From Skeletonema tropicum (lineage: Eukaryota > Bacillariophyta > Thalassiosirophyceae > Thalassiosirales > Thalassiosiraceae): a stretch of DNA of 64,000 bases. The notes under the pieces were generated by a model, which saw only the letters and a program-made list of their open reading frames with translations, was not told the origin of the DNA and searched no databases. Shown here in pieces: positions 49,860 through 60,732 of the stretch. Each line of letters opens with the position of its first letter. The first letter of the stretch is position 1. Both the position numbers and the translations under genes were made by a program. Location: positions 1,116,001 through 1,180,000 of the forward strand of contig CM074133.1 in assembly GCA_037178625.1 (NCBI GenBank). The letters run 5' to 3'.

Positions 49860-51650
49860 TTTTTTTTCGCTCGTTATCCGATGAGATTACTAAATTTTGG
49901 TCCACCTCTATCTTTTGGCTCGTCCCAGCGGCCTATTCACCTATCCTCCACTTTTTTGGCTCATCATCCGATGAGATCGCTAAAACTTTTGGTCCACCTC
50001 TATCTTTTGTTCGTCCTCGCGGCCTACTTAAGTAGTATTCACCTATCCTCCACTTTTTTTGGCTCATCAATGAGACTACTAAAATTTTGGTCCACCTCTA
50101 TCTTTTGGTTCGTCCTTCCGACCTACCTTATTCACCTATCCTCCACCTTTTTTGGCTCATCATCCGATGAGATTACTAAAATTGTGGTCCACCTCTATCT
50201 TACGGCTAATCCATTAGGCCACCCACCACCTGCCAACCCAATTTTTTTGGCTCATCATCCGATGGGATAACAGAAATTTTGGTCCAGCTCTATCTCTTGG
50301 CTCGTCCTTGTAACCTATTCACCTATCCTCCATTTTTTAGTTCATCATCCTATGGGATAACTTATTAGGCTCCACCTACACCTTTTGACTCCTTACCGAC
50401 GTATCCAATTGGATTCCTCTCTCAACTATCATGTGAAGGAAGAATGACACCTCAGATTCGTTGTCCGGCGAGTTAAACCTCGACCTACCCATGGTCATGT
50501 GGCTACCGCCGTCAGCTGCCACCGATCTATCCCTCCACCTCTTAGCTCACGTCAAATGTCTCCAATCCAATCAACCAATCCGTATGCGACCGATCCATTC
50601 CACCTAACCGTCTAACCGTCTCTGGCTCTTCATCTAATATATCCGACCCATTCCACCTACTCCACTTTGGCTACCGTCAAATGTTACCAACCCAATCAAC
50701 CTACCCAACCCTACCGCACCGTAACCAATCCATTCCGGCCTATCCGACTTTGGCTCTCACCAACCCATACCATCTCGCTAACCTTTGGCTCATCGTCAAA
50801 GGCGACCAATCCACTCAACCTTATCAACCTATCCAACATTTATTTCCTCGGCAGTGTCAACTCCAATCAATCTCAATCTGTCGAACCCACTCACAACTAT
50901 CCGACTGTGACCAATCCAATCCACCTTCCACCTATCAAACTTTTTGCTCATCGTCAGATGCAGATGTGACCAATCTAAACAACCTACTGAAACCACTCAC
51001 GACGAACTATCCGACTGAGACTAATCATTCCACCTCTGATCAAACTATTCATTAATCGTAAAAGATGGACATCAACTTACCTGTCCAACCTATGGGTTAA
51101 TCAACCACACAAACCTATCCAAATTTCGATCGTCGTCCGATGCCACCAATCCAATCAACTTCCCTATCCAACGTTTGTCTAGTCGTCAGATGTAACCGAT
51201 CCCACAACCTTCCATACGCCACCAATCCATTCCCCTTCCTCAACCTTTTCCAACTATTAGCTCATCGTTAGATGTGACCAAGCCAATCAATCATCACCTC
51301 CCACTTCTACTTTTAGCTCAGCGTCAGCGTCAAATACTACCCATCCAACCCACCTGTCCAACTGTGTCAGATGTGACTCCTCAATCACCCTCTAGCCAAC
51401 TATTAGTTTCGATGACTATTCTATCCCACCTAATTTCCACCTTTTGGCTCACCTTGAGTTGTGGACAATCCTATCGACCTCTCCACTTTGTAGCGCAACG
51501 TTCCACGAAGGGTACTCTGTTCCACCTCTCCACCTCTCGGCTCATCGTCGAATCCGATCGCTTCATTCCACCTACATATATCCAACTTCTGGCTCATCGT
51601 CATCGTCAGATGCGATCATTCTTCCAATCAAACTATCGCCGGAAACCTGC
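49860..51650 (+). repeat. Degenerate pyrimidine-rich satellite-like region
   Basis: Irregular units of about 60-130 bp share words like TTTTGGCTCATC(A/G)TC(C)GATG, TTTTGGTCCACCTCTATC and CCAATCCAATC(A/C)ACCTATCCAAC. Strand composition is strongly C/T over A/G. Open frames here are consequences of repeat composition. It is the interior of the second split-direct-repeat element. Confidence 0.7.
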
Positions 51651-53333
51651 GAAGCTCTAGTAAAAGGTACTTAACTAAGACAGCTTTCAGAATTATCGAC
51701 TATCTTCTTCCTACTCCCTTCCGCCTGCAGAGGCGTATCCTCTCCCACCACCCTCCGTTCATTTCACGACTTGACATCATCAAGGACAAACCACTCTATC
51801 TCCTATTGTACCCCTATATAGAGTGCCGCCTCCGTGTGACTGCATCCTTCCTTTCCCCGACCTCCTCTCCTTTAGCCCGACGCCCGACACCGAATCTCCT
51901 CCTTTCTCCTCCCGCCCGGCAACTCCGCCACCAACTTTAGATCCCTTCTCCTTTCTCTCCATTTTTCTGCTCCGGGAGAAATCCTCTTTGTGGGAACTCA
52001 AGTCCGTCTTGTTCACCTGGATCCCGTTCGACCTCGCTCTACATATTATATTACCAGTCGATCTCGATATCAAGATGTCCGCCATAACCCCTACCCCCAC
52101 CCTCTTTCCCTGGATCTACCTACACATTTCGCTGCCCCGCTCCTAAATCCATGCCATCCAACTATTCGAATGCGATCCGACTCCCACGTCAATCACTTCA
52201 GTTTCATCTCGGAACGCCGGCTCCAGTACCATACGGCCCAAGTGACGTTTTCACTCCTCAGCATGGAGTGGCATGCATCATCATATCCACCCTTCCCTAC
52301 ACTCGCTTCTCTCACCTACCATTACCATCCTCCGCCAAGCCACATAGTCTTCCTCTACCTCTACATCAAGTACGAGTGCTCTTGTGTTGAACTAACCCAA
52401 CTCACGTGCCGACATTCCCCCCACTCCGCTATGCACCTAATTGGCACACGCTGCTACCATTTGCCCAATTCCCTGCTCCAACCTGAGGGTAGGCCTCAGC
52501 CTCACCTGGTCTAATCTAGTCCTTTTGATCTATATAGTGATACTTGTGTCAAGAGAACTCACTAGAATTAACTAACCTAACACTCCTCGTAGATCCAATA
52601 CCCTACCACTCTTCCACCTTCTCTTACCCTTACCATGTCCAACGCCAGTCCTGCATCTTCAATGTGTCGACCTTCGCTATGAACGCGTCTGCCAGCACTT
52701 CCCACTCGATTCGCCTCGATCCACCTTCACCTCCACAACCAAGGAACCCTCCTCCTCCGCCAATATCGCCCCAACCAATACGCATACCACAGCACTCAAC
52801 ATGCACCACGTCCCATGTTGATATTACTTTCTGCGTCTCACGGTGCTTCTTCTTCTTCTCCTTCCTGACTCAAACGCCGGCGACAAGCCCTCACTACACC
52901 TGCGACTCCCCTTCCCACAGGACCAACTCAAACATCCCCCATCCATCCAATTCCAAGTCCAAGCCACCGCACCAATGATATGCAGCAGCAACGACAAAAC
53001 CTCAATTATGACATCCCAATCTCACGCCGCCATACCCATACAGACCTCGCCACGTCCCGACCGCCTCCACGATACGACCACGACCCGTATATCCTCTTCA
53101 TCCAGCATACACATACCCACATTATACGTGGACTCTCGCTACCTAATTTATTGTCCCTCCCACACCACAGATCCCGCCTAATGGCTTCACCTCAATGTCT
53201 CCACCTCACACCATGCTCCTCTCCAGCCTCAGTAGCATGCACTCAATCTCCAATTCATGTTCAAGCTCTCCCTCCGAAATCCAGACAATCTAACACAAGC
53301 TCAACCTCCCACCAAAAACGGGCCCTCCGGTTC
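51651..53333. other. Pyrimidine-rich interior without a recognisable gene
   Basis: The same C/T bias continues. Several plus-strand open frames (for example 51990-52514, 52544-52978) are Pro/Ser/His-rich, as expected from composition. No RT, recombinase or other domain is seen on either strand. Confidence 0.5.
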
Positions 53334-53661
53334 CCTACGGATATCTAGACGCGTGCTACTAGAGGGCACGACATGGAGAGGACAACAGAAGGAGAAGAAG
53401 ACAAGTGAGCTACGACATAACCTACGGATATCTACACGCGTGCTACTAGAGGGCACGACATGGAGAGGACAACAGAAGGAGAAGAAGACAAGTGAGCTAC
53501 GACATAACCTACGGATATCTACACGCGTGCTACTAGAGGGCACGACATGGAGAGGACAACAGAAGGAGAAGAAGACAAGTGAGCTACGACATAACCTACG
53601 GATATCTACACGCGTGCTACTAGAGGGCACGACGAGAGGACAACAGAAGGAGAAGAAGAAA
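53334..53661 (+). repeat. 87-bp tandem repeat, about 4 copies
   Basis: The unit contains CTACGGATATCTACACGCGT and GGAGAGGACAACAGAAGGAG. Since 87 is a multiple of three, all frames stay open and give an apparent 29-residue protein repeat on both strands; I do not take it as a gene. Confidence 0.95.
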
Positions 53662-54897
53662 GTACAGGACACTACGGGACCATGACAGACCAGATCCTGG
53701 TATTCCCGGGGTTCCCGATATGGAGCCGCCCCATTCCCGGCCTTACCCCCTTCTCGAGTTATGACTTCCTCAGCTATGGCTCAACTATACACCTGAGGAC
53801 CATCCTCTTTCGCCCGACCTCCAACAAGACCTCGTCCTCCTCAACTCTCTCTCCACTTCACTCCTCGTTTCGGACCACCACCAGGACCACCACCATTGCC
53901 CAAAGCAACAAACATACCTCCACCTCTGCCTCACAAGGCCACATCAAAGTTCTCTAGAGACCCCACCTTCGTCTCCCGCTTTCAAGGCGCTTCCCCTGCC
54001 ATCCAAATCGTCAGGTCTCACATCCATGGTCTGCAATGAACGTGTTTTGTCGTACCCCATACTCTCCCTCCACCGACCCGGCCACCTTGTAACCTCCAGA
54101 TCCTGACCTCACTTCCTCATTCTTCGCACTTTCCAAACAACTTTCCCAACCCTAGATACCAGACACGAGAAAGCTTAGATACCCCGATCCTGCGACCAAA
54201 TTCTCACCCCCTCAAACTCCTGCCTCCCATCACCAGTTACACACACACACACACGGCTCCGCTCTCGCAGATAGTTCACACTTCCTGGAGCCCGGTCCTC
54301 CAACACTCTTCTCTTAACCACATCGCCACAAACCCTGGACTTCATCCTACCTTTCGCCCATTTCTCAGAGCGTCGTGGTATACACAACGAGACACATCAC
54401 AGTAGGTGGTCTCCCATTCCCACACGCCCGCACGCTCAAAACATTCCCCACCCACTCTCGTTCGCTCGATAGACCTACATCAACGTTATCTCTCCCTCCA
54501 GCGCTCTGAGTAGTCTGGGGACAAGCCTGTCCACCAGCCGCTTGTACCACGACAGCTCACCTTCCCCTAACATCTACCTCTGCCTCTGCGTACGACACGC
54601 CCATATTACGTGCACCTCCTCTCCTTGCCGCCAGCAAATCCGCATTATTTGAAACCTCCCTTAACCAACCTGAGGCCCAATTCTCAGCCCTGGGAGAGAC
54701 TTTCCTCACGTATCACGAGAAAGGTCTCCTCCATTTCCTTCCTTCCTTTTTTTCTTTTTTTTTCTTTTTTTCATGATGTTCCTCCTTCATGCCGATTCAC
54801 GCTCTCCATCACCTCCACCTCAATTCCATCGACCGCCTTGTGCTAGTCCTCATCCACCACCACCATGTGCATATCACACAAGCACACTCCACATCAT
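53662..54897. other. Pyrimidine-rich interior without a recognisable gene
   Basis: Contains an (AC)n run near 54240 and a T-rich tract near 54745-54775 just before repeat B1. No coding sequence is supported. Confidence 0.5.
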
Positions 54898-55111
54898 GGC
54901 TAGCACGACCGAATTCCATTTCGGTACCGAAGCCGGGAACAAATAGTGTAGTTCACAATTCGTACCCGTTCTACTAGAGACCTAGTTTTGCATTCACTAA
55001 GTAGTATACTTGCATACATATCTCTCTAGTATCGCTTCTCTCTTTTCCCACAGACGTGAATCGAGCTCTGCAGTGAGGATCAAGGCGCTATGTAGGTTTT
55101 CCGTAGGAAAA
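54898..55111 (+). repeat. B1 repeat of the second split-direct-repeat element
   Basis: 214 bp from GGCTAGCACGACCGAATTCC to CCGTAGGAAAA, repeated at 55412-55625. A2 follows without a gap. Confidence 0.92.
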
Positions 55112-55392
55112 TCGGGTTAAGACGCAGCCCGCAACAGCAGCAGTCGTTCAAGATTTCCCCACAAACCAACATAGCGTAGCGCTCTAGTAAAACCAGTACC
55201 GCATTGTAGCAGACTGGAGACAGTCTGACATTCTCTCAACGCACACAATCCTCACTGGTCGACATCGCTCATCGCCGTTCGGCCGGAGGATACGCCCTCT
55301 CGACCTCTTTGGACCATTGTTTTCAACAACCAAGAAGTCAACAACCATCTATTGCTACCGCAATCAACCTTTACTAACACCAAAATTGTTTT
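55112..55392 (+). repeat. A2 repeat of the second split-direct-repeat element
   Basis: 281 bp, copy of 42260-42544, ending in a T-run. Confidence 0.92.
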
Positions 55393-55411
55393 TTTTGCCC
55401 CCCTCCCACCC

Positions 55412-55625
55412 GGCTAGCACGACCGAATTCCATTTCGGTACCGAAGCCGGGAACAAATAGTGTAGTTCACAATTCGTACCCGTTCTACTAGAGACCTAGT
55501 TTTGCATTCACTAAGTAGTATACTTGCATACATATCTCTCTAGTATCGCTTCTCTCTTTTCCCACAGACGTGAATCGAGCTCTGCAGTGAGGATCAAGGC
55601 GCTATGTAGGTTTTCCGTAGGAAAA
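55412..55625 (+). repeat. B2 repeat of the second split-direct-repeat element (3' terminus)
   Basis: 214-bp copy of B1. Homology ends at GGAAAA, 55625. Confidence 0.92.
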
Positions 55626-56072
55626 GGAGTTGTTTTGTGAGGTGGAGATGAACAGTTTCTATCGTACTAGAGGCGGGGTGAATTGTTTCGACAGGGGAAT
55701 TCAACTTCGACAGGGGGGTCCAGGAGTCGCTAACTAATTTGTGCGTAGAGGTAAATAGTTTTTTTCTCAGTCAAAAATTTGATATTTTCAAAAGTTTGAT
55801 ACCCCAGGAGCATCTACTCATCGAGAGCTGTCCAAAAATGCAATAAAAACACCCAACTTTACAAAACCCAACAAAAAATCGTCGAAAATTAGATAAATCA
55901 TCGTCGTCTTGTCCGTCGGCATGCCGATCTATGCCGATGCTCATGATATGCAGGAGAATTACCGCCCAAGCCGAACTGAAGATGATCAGCCAAAGATCAA
56001 ACATGGCAAGCGCCAAACGTGATGTCTAGCGGTGGTGGCATTCCTTGCTACAACGTGGCCCTCCAAGCAAAA
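55626..56072. other. No recognisable gene
   Basis: Flank between the second split-direct-repeat element and the SINE; a T-rich frame on the minus strand (55771-56016) is hydrophobic but has no recognisable family. Confidence 0.3.
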
Positions 56073-56090
56073 CAACAGAGAGCAGAAGCA

Positions 56091-56462
56091 AAAAAAAAAA
56101 TTAACGGAAATCTTAAAGTACGTCATGGTTGGCCCTCCAGGGGCGAAATTATCTACAATTATCTAGAGCAATGTCACAAGTTACTACCCTTCGAGTGTAA
56201 TTAAGCAAATAACCAACAGTTTTTCCATCACCCCGGAATTAGCAAAGAGGCAGTGATATGAAATTCCAAACCAAGTACCATGACGTACTTTAAGATTTCC
56301 GTTAATTTTAATTTGAAATTCCAAACCAAGTAATGGTCTTTTTTCCCAGATCGCACTCCGAGCTGCGACACCTCAAACAGCCAGGATTTGGCACGGGGGA
56401 GACTCGAACCCAAGACCCCGAACCAGAAGAGAGGCGGTGATACCACTACACCACACCACCCC
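56091..56462 (-). mobile_element. tRNA-derived SINE with an 18-bp target duplication
   Basis: The 372-bp element is flanked by the identical word CAACAGAGAGCAGAAGCA (56073-56090 and 56463-56480). Read on the minus strand it begins with a tRNA-like head containing an A box TGGTGTAGTGG and a B box GGTTCGAGTCT at the usual spacing for RNA polymerase III promoters. It ends in a run of T (A-run at 56091-56100 on the plus strand), as in some plant SINEs. The head does not fold as a proper tRNA, so it is not a tRNA gene. The body contains an inverted pair based on TTAACGGAAATCTTAAAGTA, which could form a hairpin. Confidence 0.8.
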
Positions 56463-56480
56463 CAACAGAGAGCAGAAGCA

Positions 56481-57810
56481 GTAGGTAAGAGTCTCCCAAT
56501 CCAACCCCGAAGAGATCATATCACTGGGAACAGAAGCCAGCTCCCCGAGGGAAATACAGAAGAATAAAGGTACTAAAACATCAGTGCAGGCGGTGGTAGG
56601 GGCTTAGAAGCTGGCATTGGTAATCCCTACGATGCTGCCAAGGCTGCTGCCCACAAGATCATTCCAAATTATGTAACTACTCGGACTGAATTGATCACTC
56701 TTGCATCCAAGAAACGGAGTGCAGCGAGCATGCACATCAAATTAGTAGCATTGTTTGATACGAAACAGCCGAGGGAACGTGAGCTGACAATCAAGGATAA
56801 TATATAAGTGTTTATGACGAACAGGAGAGAGACGTCCTCTCCCTGGATGCAAGGACGATGTTGAAATTCGTGGTAAAGTGCAATCATCTTTGGTTGAAAT
56901 TTGAGACGAAAGTAGGGAAGCCACAAAAACAACGTCGAAGACGACAAATCATTGTTGAAACCGATGAGTATGATGATTACGAATCAATCGAGGAGTGGAT
57001 GGCGAGTTGACTGGAGATGAGGCTGATGATAAGGAACAGTCCTGGAGACGCGGTGTAGGTCGATACAGAGGAATATTCTGCCGATACAGACGTAGCAGTG
57101 CAACATTTGAAGAGGTGATAGAAAGTGTCAACAATGCAGAGGATGAGAAAGAGGAAGTGGAGGTACGACGCACAAGTTGTAAGCGTAAGATGACTGAGAG
57201 GGCCGAAGCTCAGCAGCAGCAAAACTGCAAATCTTGATAAACATTCTTTCATTTTGTAAAATTAGCTCAATTCTACCATTCCACATTCATCTGCATGGTT
57301 GCTGGGATCATATAGAGCACTATAACAACCTTTTTCCGAGGCAAAACGGTACACTACAAGCGTAGTAATGGTTTTTTTATGGCAGGAACTTGTTTACTAG
57401 TAGTTTACCTAGTGTCGAAATTGTCCCCCATGGCGGCAGGAGGCTGACCAAATATACTTGGTCAATATTTGGAATTTTTTCATGATCGAAAATTCCTACA
57501 TCCTCTACTTAATGAGATCTATCCAAATCTGCACTAAAAGGATGATATTATGTTTTCCCTTTAAAAAAATATTTTTTGACTCATCAGCTGTCGAAATAGT
57601 CACCCCGCACCCCGCCTCTACTGGGTTCTCTCAAAATTTGTGAGCTGGCTGGCTGGCTGGCAATAAATCTGTCAAACGAACCGGATTCTCAGGCCCGCCC
57701 GCGGGCCTGAGCGAGGGCAAATCCAGACCCGCGACACAGTTATTGACACATAAGCGTCCCTTTATGGGTACTAAATTACAGAAGAAGAAGTACGGTGAAA
57801 GAAAGAGCCT
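56481..57810. other. Degenerate sequence, possibly remains of a plus-strand gene
   Basis: Between 56600 and 57237 short plus-strand frames are protein-like: NPYDAAKAAAHKIIPNYV ... ELITLASKKRSAASMHIKLV, and, after a stop and frame changes, an Asp/Glu/Arg-rich stretch at 56995-57237. I cannot name them. From 57240 on there is nothing but a (GGCT)n run near 57645 and a palindrome-like CAGGCCCGCCCGCGGGCCTG at 57692. Confidence 0.35.
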
Positions 57811-58076
57811 ATGTACCGTCTATACCTTAGATCGTGTCCGTGTACATAACCCCACTATTGCAGTCCGGACATGTTCACCCCCCCTGCGTGGATGCACGGA
57901 CACATTCTAGAATCCGGACACTTTCAAGCGTTTCTTAGTAAACGTCTAACAACAAATACTTAAATTAATCTAATCCAACTGCGCATTGCCTTCGTCCTCG
58001 TCGTCAATGATGCCAAATGCACTATCTATCATTTCAAAGTCGTCTTCGTTCCCATTTTCCACATCTTCAAGATGGT
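57811..58076 (+). repeat. Left 266-bp inverted repeat (includes the end of the transposase gene)
   Basis: Contains the stop and the last 35 codons of the transposase (down to the FEMIDSAFGIIDDEDE tail). The word GTCCGGACATGTTCACCCC and seven C in a row are matched exactly on the right. Confidence 0.92.
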
Positions 58077-60366
58077 CCAGTCCCTCTTGGCCACAATACT
58101 GCTTCACCATGGCACGTACGGCGTCTTCTGTCCAAGGCACAATCTGTCCTCTATCGGAAAAAGAAAGCTCCTCTTCCGATGGGTACCCGCATGCAGTCCA
58201 GGACTTTCTAACCATTTCTTCGGGAATCTTATCCCAGGCCTCAACAACCCATGTTGCCAATTGCTGTCGTGATGGAGCCACAGGATTTCCCTTTTCAGTG
58301 AGAGGTGCGCTGAGCATGTATGTATCGTACAAGTCACGGAAGTAACCTTTGAAAACCTTGTTGATCACTTTGTCAAGAGGCTGTCCACATGGAGTCAGTC
58401 CTCCTGGTAAGATATCCACAGAAAGGAAAGGAAGTGATTGGCAAAAGTCTTTTACCTCAGCTGTGGAATGTGACTTGAAATCATCCCACAGCACACCAAT
58501 CTTGTTGTCGCATTCTCCTGTCTCTTTATCATATCCACCAGCGGGCAAGATAATCTTCTTCAGGTAGAGCTTGGTGAGAGCATGGTTTGAGCAAGCCTTC
58601 TTCGATATAGTAATGTACGCTTTGTCACGAGGTGGGTAATGGTTCCCATTTTTATCAGGCTTGCGTTCATAAATTTCACGTGCAATACTGTTCTTACTTC
58701 CGTATTTATGACTCTTCGATTTCGTTGGATCGTACTTTGTTGGCTCACCTGAAATAAACCAGAACAAATATGTGTCAAAATGTGATATAAGAAGTATTTC
58801 AGTAGAGTACATATGAAGAAGAGCTTTCTCACCTTTGAAGAGAACCATGGATGGCAACTTCGTGCCGCCCTTACCAACTCCAAGCTGCACAGTGAATCTA
58901 TCCTTTTCTTTCCCCCCGGTCTTCACAGTGCGTCTACCGCTGCTCTTTCTACCCCATGTATAGTTTCCAACTGATTCATACCACACAGGAACATGGTCTG
59001 TGTTAAAGAAGAAACGATCTGTCACACCAGTAATCAATACTCTGCCGTCTGGTTGCACCACAGGTCCTTGCCGATGTCGGACTCGTCCTCTCATGTCGAC
59101 CATTTTTTCTTCCCAGTCTTTGGGGAGCTTCTGTCCAACGCTCGCGATCTTACGTATGGAAAGGTCGAAACGTTTCACAAAGCCATAGTAGAACCACTTC
59201 TTCAATTTCTTAAGGTCTCCCCCATAAAAGTCTGGATTCAATTCCAATGCCTTGCGGAGAATCATTGTACGAGTGATGCGTTTCTCCTCCTCCTCCAACT
59301 TTGTAACCCATTCACCCAACTTCTTCTCTAGTTCAGTTTGAGTATCTAGCGGTTTCCTCCCGCGAGCATGGGGATTGATGGTTTTCTTCTTCAAAGCTTT
59401 TGCCTTCTCTTTACCCTTAAGACTAAGCAGATCATTGAGAAGCCCACCGTCGAAATGTTGTCTGAGTCTACGTATCTGCCTACTGATAGTTCCATAGATC
59501 TTATCCTCTGACTTTCGGTTCTCATCAAAGTAATATCTTCTGAACGCCACCTTTCTTATTTCTAGTGCGATTTCAGCATTGGTGTAGTTACTTTGGAAGG
59601 CCTTGCAAATGAGGACACGGACTTTATTGCTCTGCTGTCCTCCCTTGGCTGTATTCCACTCCCTGGCGATTCTTGAGGGCAGCACTTGATTTGCAATATT
59701 AGCATATGTCGCCTTCTTCTTTGCGTAGATTTGCTCCCTTTTCATACAAGACTTAATCTGACTAATACGATCTTCAATAGAACAGTTATACACCGTATCA
59801 ATAGCCTGTGTGTAGAGGAGGGAGAGAGAAACGAAGTAACTTAGCAATAGCTGAATGACAATAATATAATAATACACCACAGCAACACATACCTCAAGCA
59901 TTAAATCAATTAACTCCTCCCCCCTCCTGTCGTAAGCGACACGTTTTGGATAGCACCCATTATCATCTTCATTGCACAACTCATCCCTAACTACTTTCAA
60001 CTTGTCGAACTTCTTTTTCCATTTGTTGTACTTGGTTGCATCCGCTGTTTGAGCCCTGTCCTGGTGATACCTCGCCATGTTTTTCCTGGCTACCTTGCTA
60101 TCCTCCTCAACTTTTTTCTTTAGGGCAATGTCACTCGTTGTCTTGTCGCAACCTACTGCTTTGTAGTAGCCAAGGGTGTCTTCTAAATCTGTGACATCCT
60201 TACCAGGCTGTTTATCTGGTGGTAAAAGAGAAGTATCCCAGGCAAGTTTATGATCAGACGCCACGGGATCTTTCAAATGCTGTGACAGTGCGCATCGGGT
60301 GAGATGCCAATTGGACGGGGGGAGCGCTAACAGGATCATTGATTGTTTTGTTTTCGCAGAATTCAT
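57970..60366 (-). CDS. pogo/Tigger-like transposase (DDE_1), two introns, 741 aa
   Basis: The first ATG is at 60366 (MNSAKTKQSMILLALPPSNW). Two GT-AG introns, 59806-59892 (87 bp, GTATGT...ACACAG) and 58749-58832 (84 bp, GTGAGA...TTTCAG), are multiples of three without stops, so the frame is open with or without splicing; the intron translations are hydrophobic and unlike the rest, supporting removal. A CENP-B-type HTH region follows GRKPLDTQTELEKKLGEWV. The catalytic core shows NTDHVPVWYE (first Asp), RFTVQLGVGKGGTKLPSMVL, VLWDDFKSHS (second Asp) and ILPGGLTPCGQPLDKVINKV (third Asp), as in pogo-like enzymes. The acidic tail is encoded within the terminal repeat. The gene is intact and may be active. 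Confidence 0.85.
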   Translation of the reverse strand: MNSAKTKQSMILLALPPSNWHLTRCALSQHLKDPVASDHKLAWDTSLLPPDKQPGKDVTDLEDTLGYYKAVGCDKTTSDIALKKKVEEDSKVARKNMARYHQDRAQTADATKYNKWKKKFDKLKVVRDELCNEDDNGCYPKRVAYDRRGEELIDLMLEVCVAVVYYYIIVIQLLLSYFVSLSLLYTQAIDTVYNCSIEDRISQIKSCMKREQIYAKKKATYANIANQVLPSRIAREWNTAKGGQQSNKVRVLICKAFQSNYTNAEIALEIRKVAFRRYYFDENRKSEDKIYGTISRQIRRLRQHFDGGLLNDLLSLKGKEKAKALKKKTINPHARGRKPLDTQTELEKKLGEWVTKLEEEEKRITRTMILRKALELNPDFYGGDLKKLKKWFYYGFVKRFDLSIRKIASVGQKLPKDWEEKMVDMRGRVRHRQGPVVQPDGRVLITGVTDRFFFNTDHVPVWYESVGNYTWGRKSSGRRTVKTGGKEKDRFTVQLGVGKGGTKLPSMVLFKGEKALLHMYSTEILLISHFDTYLFWFISGEPTKYDPTKSKSHKYGSKNSIAREIYERKPDKNGNHYPPRDKAYITISKKACSNHALTKLYLKKIILPAGGYDKETGECDNKIGVLWDDFKSHSTAEVKDFCQSLPFLSVDILPGGLTPCGQPLDKVINKVFKGYFRDLYDTYMLSAPLTEKGNPVAPSRQQLATWVVEAWDKIPEEMVRKSWTACGYPSEEELSFSDRGQIVPWTEDAVRAMVKQYCGQEGLDHLEDVENGNEDDFEMIDSAFGIIDDEDEGNAQLD

Positions 60367-60466
60367 ATAAAAGCTTTCCTCACAATCTCTCTTCCAATTC
60401 ACAAGACTCGGGCAGCCTCGCCCATATTACCCAGCACGGATATTATTACCACAACGAAGTATTAGC

Positions 60467-60732
60467 ACCATCTTGAAGATGTGGAAAATGGGAACGAAGA
60501 CGACTTTGAAATGATAGATAGTGCATTTGGCATCATTGACGACGAGGACGAAGGCAATGCGCAGTTGGATTAGATTAATTTAAGTATTTGTTGTTAGACG
60601 TTTACTAAGAAACGCTTGAAAGTGTCCGGATTCTAGAATGTGTCCGTGCATCCACGCAGGGGGGGTGAACATGTCCGGACTGCAATAGTGGGGTTATGTA
60701 CACGGACACGATCTAAGGTATAGACGGTACAT
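60467..60732 (-). repeat. Right 266-bp inverted repeat (carries an antiparallel copy of the transposase gene end)
   Basis: Exact inverse of 57811-58076. On the plus strand it re-encodes the transposase's last 35 codons and stop, detached from the rest of the gene. Confidence 0.92.

Larger units (their letters stand above)
42260..55625 (+). mobile_element. Second split-direct-repeat element (non-autonomous), containing a copia insertion
   Basis: The repeats run A1 (42260-42544), interior, B1 (54898-55111), A2 (55112-55392), a C-rich linker (CCCCCCTCCCACCC, within 55393-55411) and B2 (55412-55625). This is the same layout as the DIRS-order element at 649-8876, including a similar linker, but the A and B sequences are unrelated to those. 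Without the copia and inverted-repeat insertions (42545-48983) the interior is about 6 kb. I find no RT, RNase H or recombinase frame in it; instead it is pyrimidine-rich satellite-like DNA. It would depend on proteins from another element. Confidence 0.7.
57811..60732 (-). mobile_element. pogo-like DNA transposon with perfect 266-bp terminal inverted repeats
   Basis: 57811-58076 and 60467-60732 are inverted copies with no mismatch that I can find, from ATGTACCGTCTATACC inward to ATCTTCAAGATGGT. A TA near each outer end (GTACCG/CGGTAC) fits the TA target of pogo/mariner elements. The single gene on the minus strand encodes a DDE_1-type transposase. Perfect repeats of this length suggest a very recent event. 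Confidence 0.85.

Noticed and set aside
53257..53685. 142-codon open frame with a 29-residue repeat
   Set aside because: It is the translation of an 87-bp tandem repeat; both strands are open, as expected when the unit is a multiple of three.
56388..56462. Possible tRNA gene on the minus strand
   Set aside because: A and B boxes are good but the T stem and acceptor stem do not pair and no anticodon arm closes; with the 18-bp target duplication it is a SINE head.
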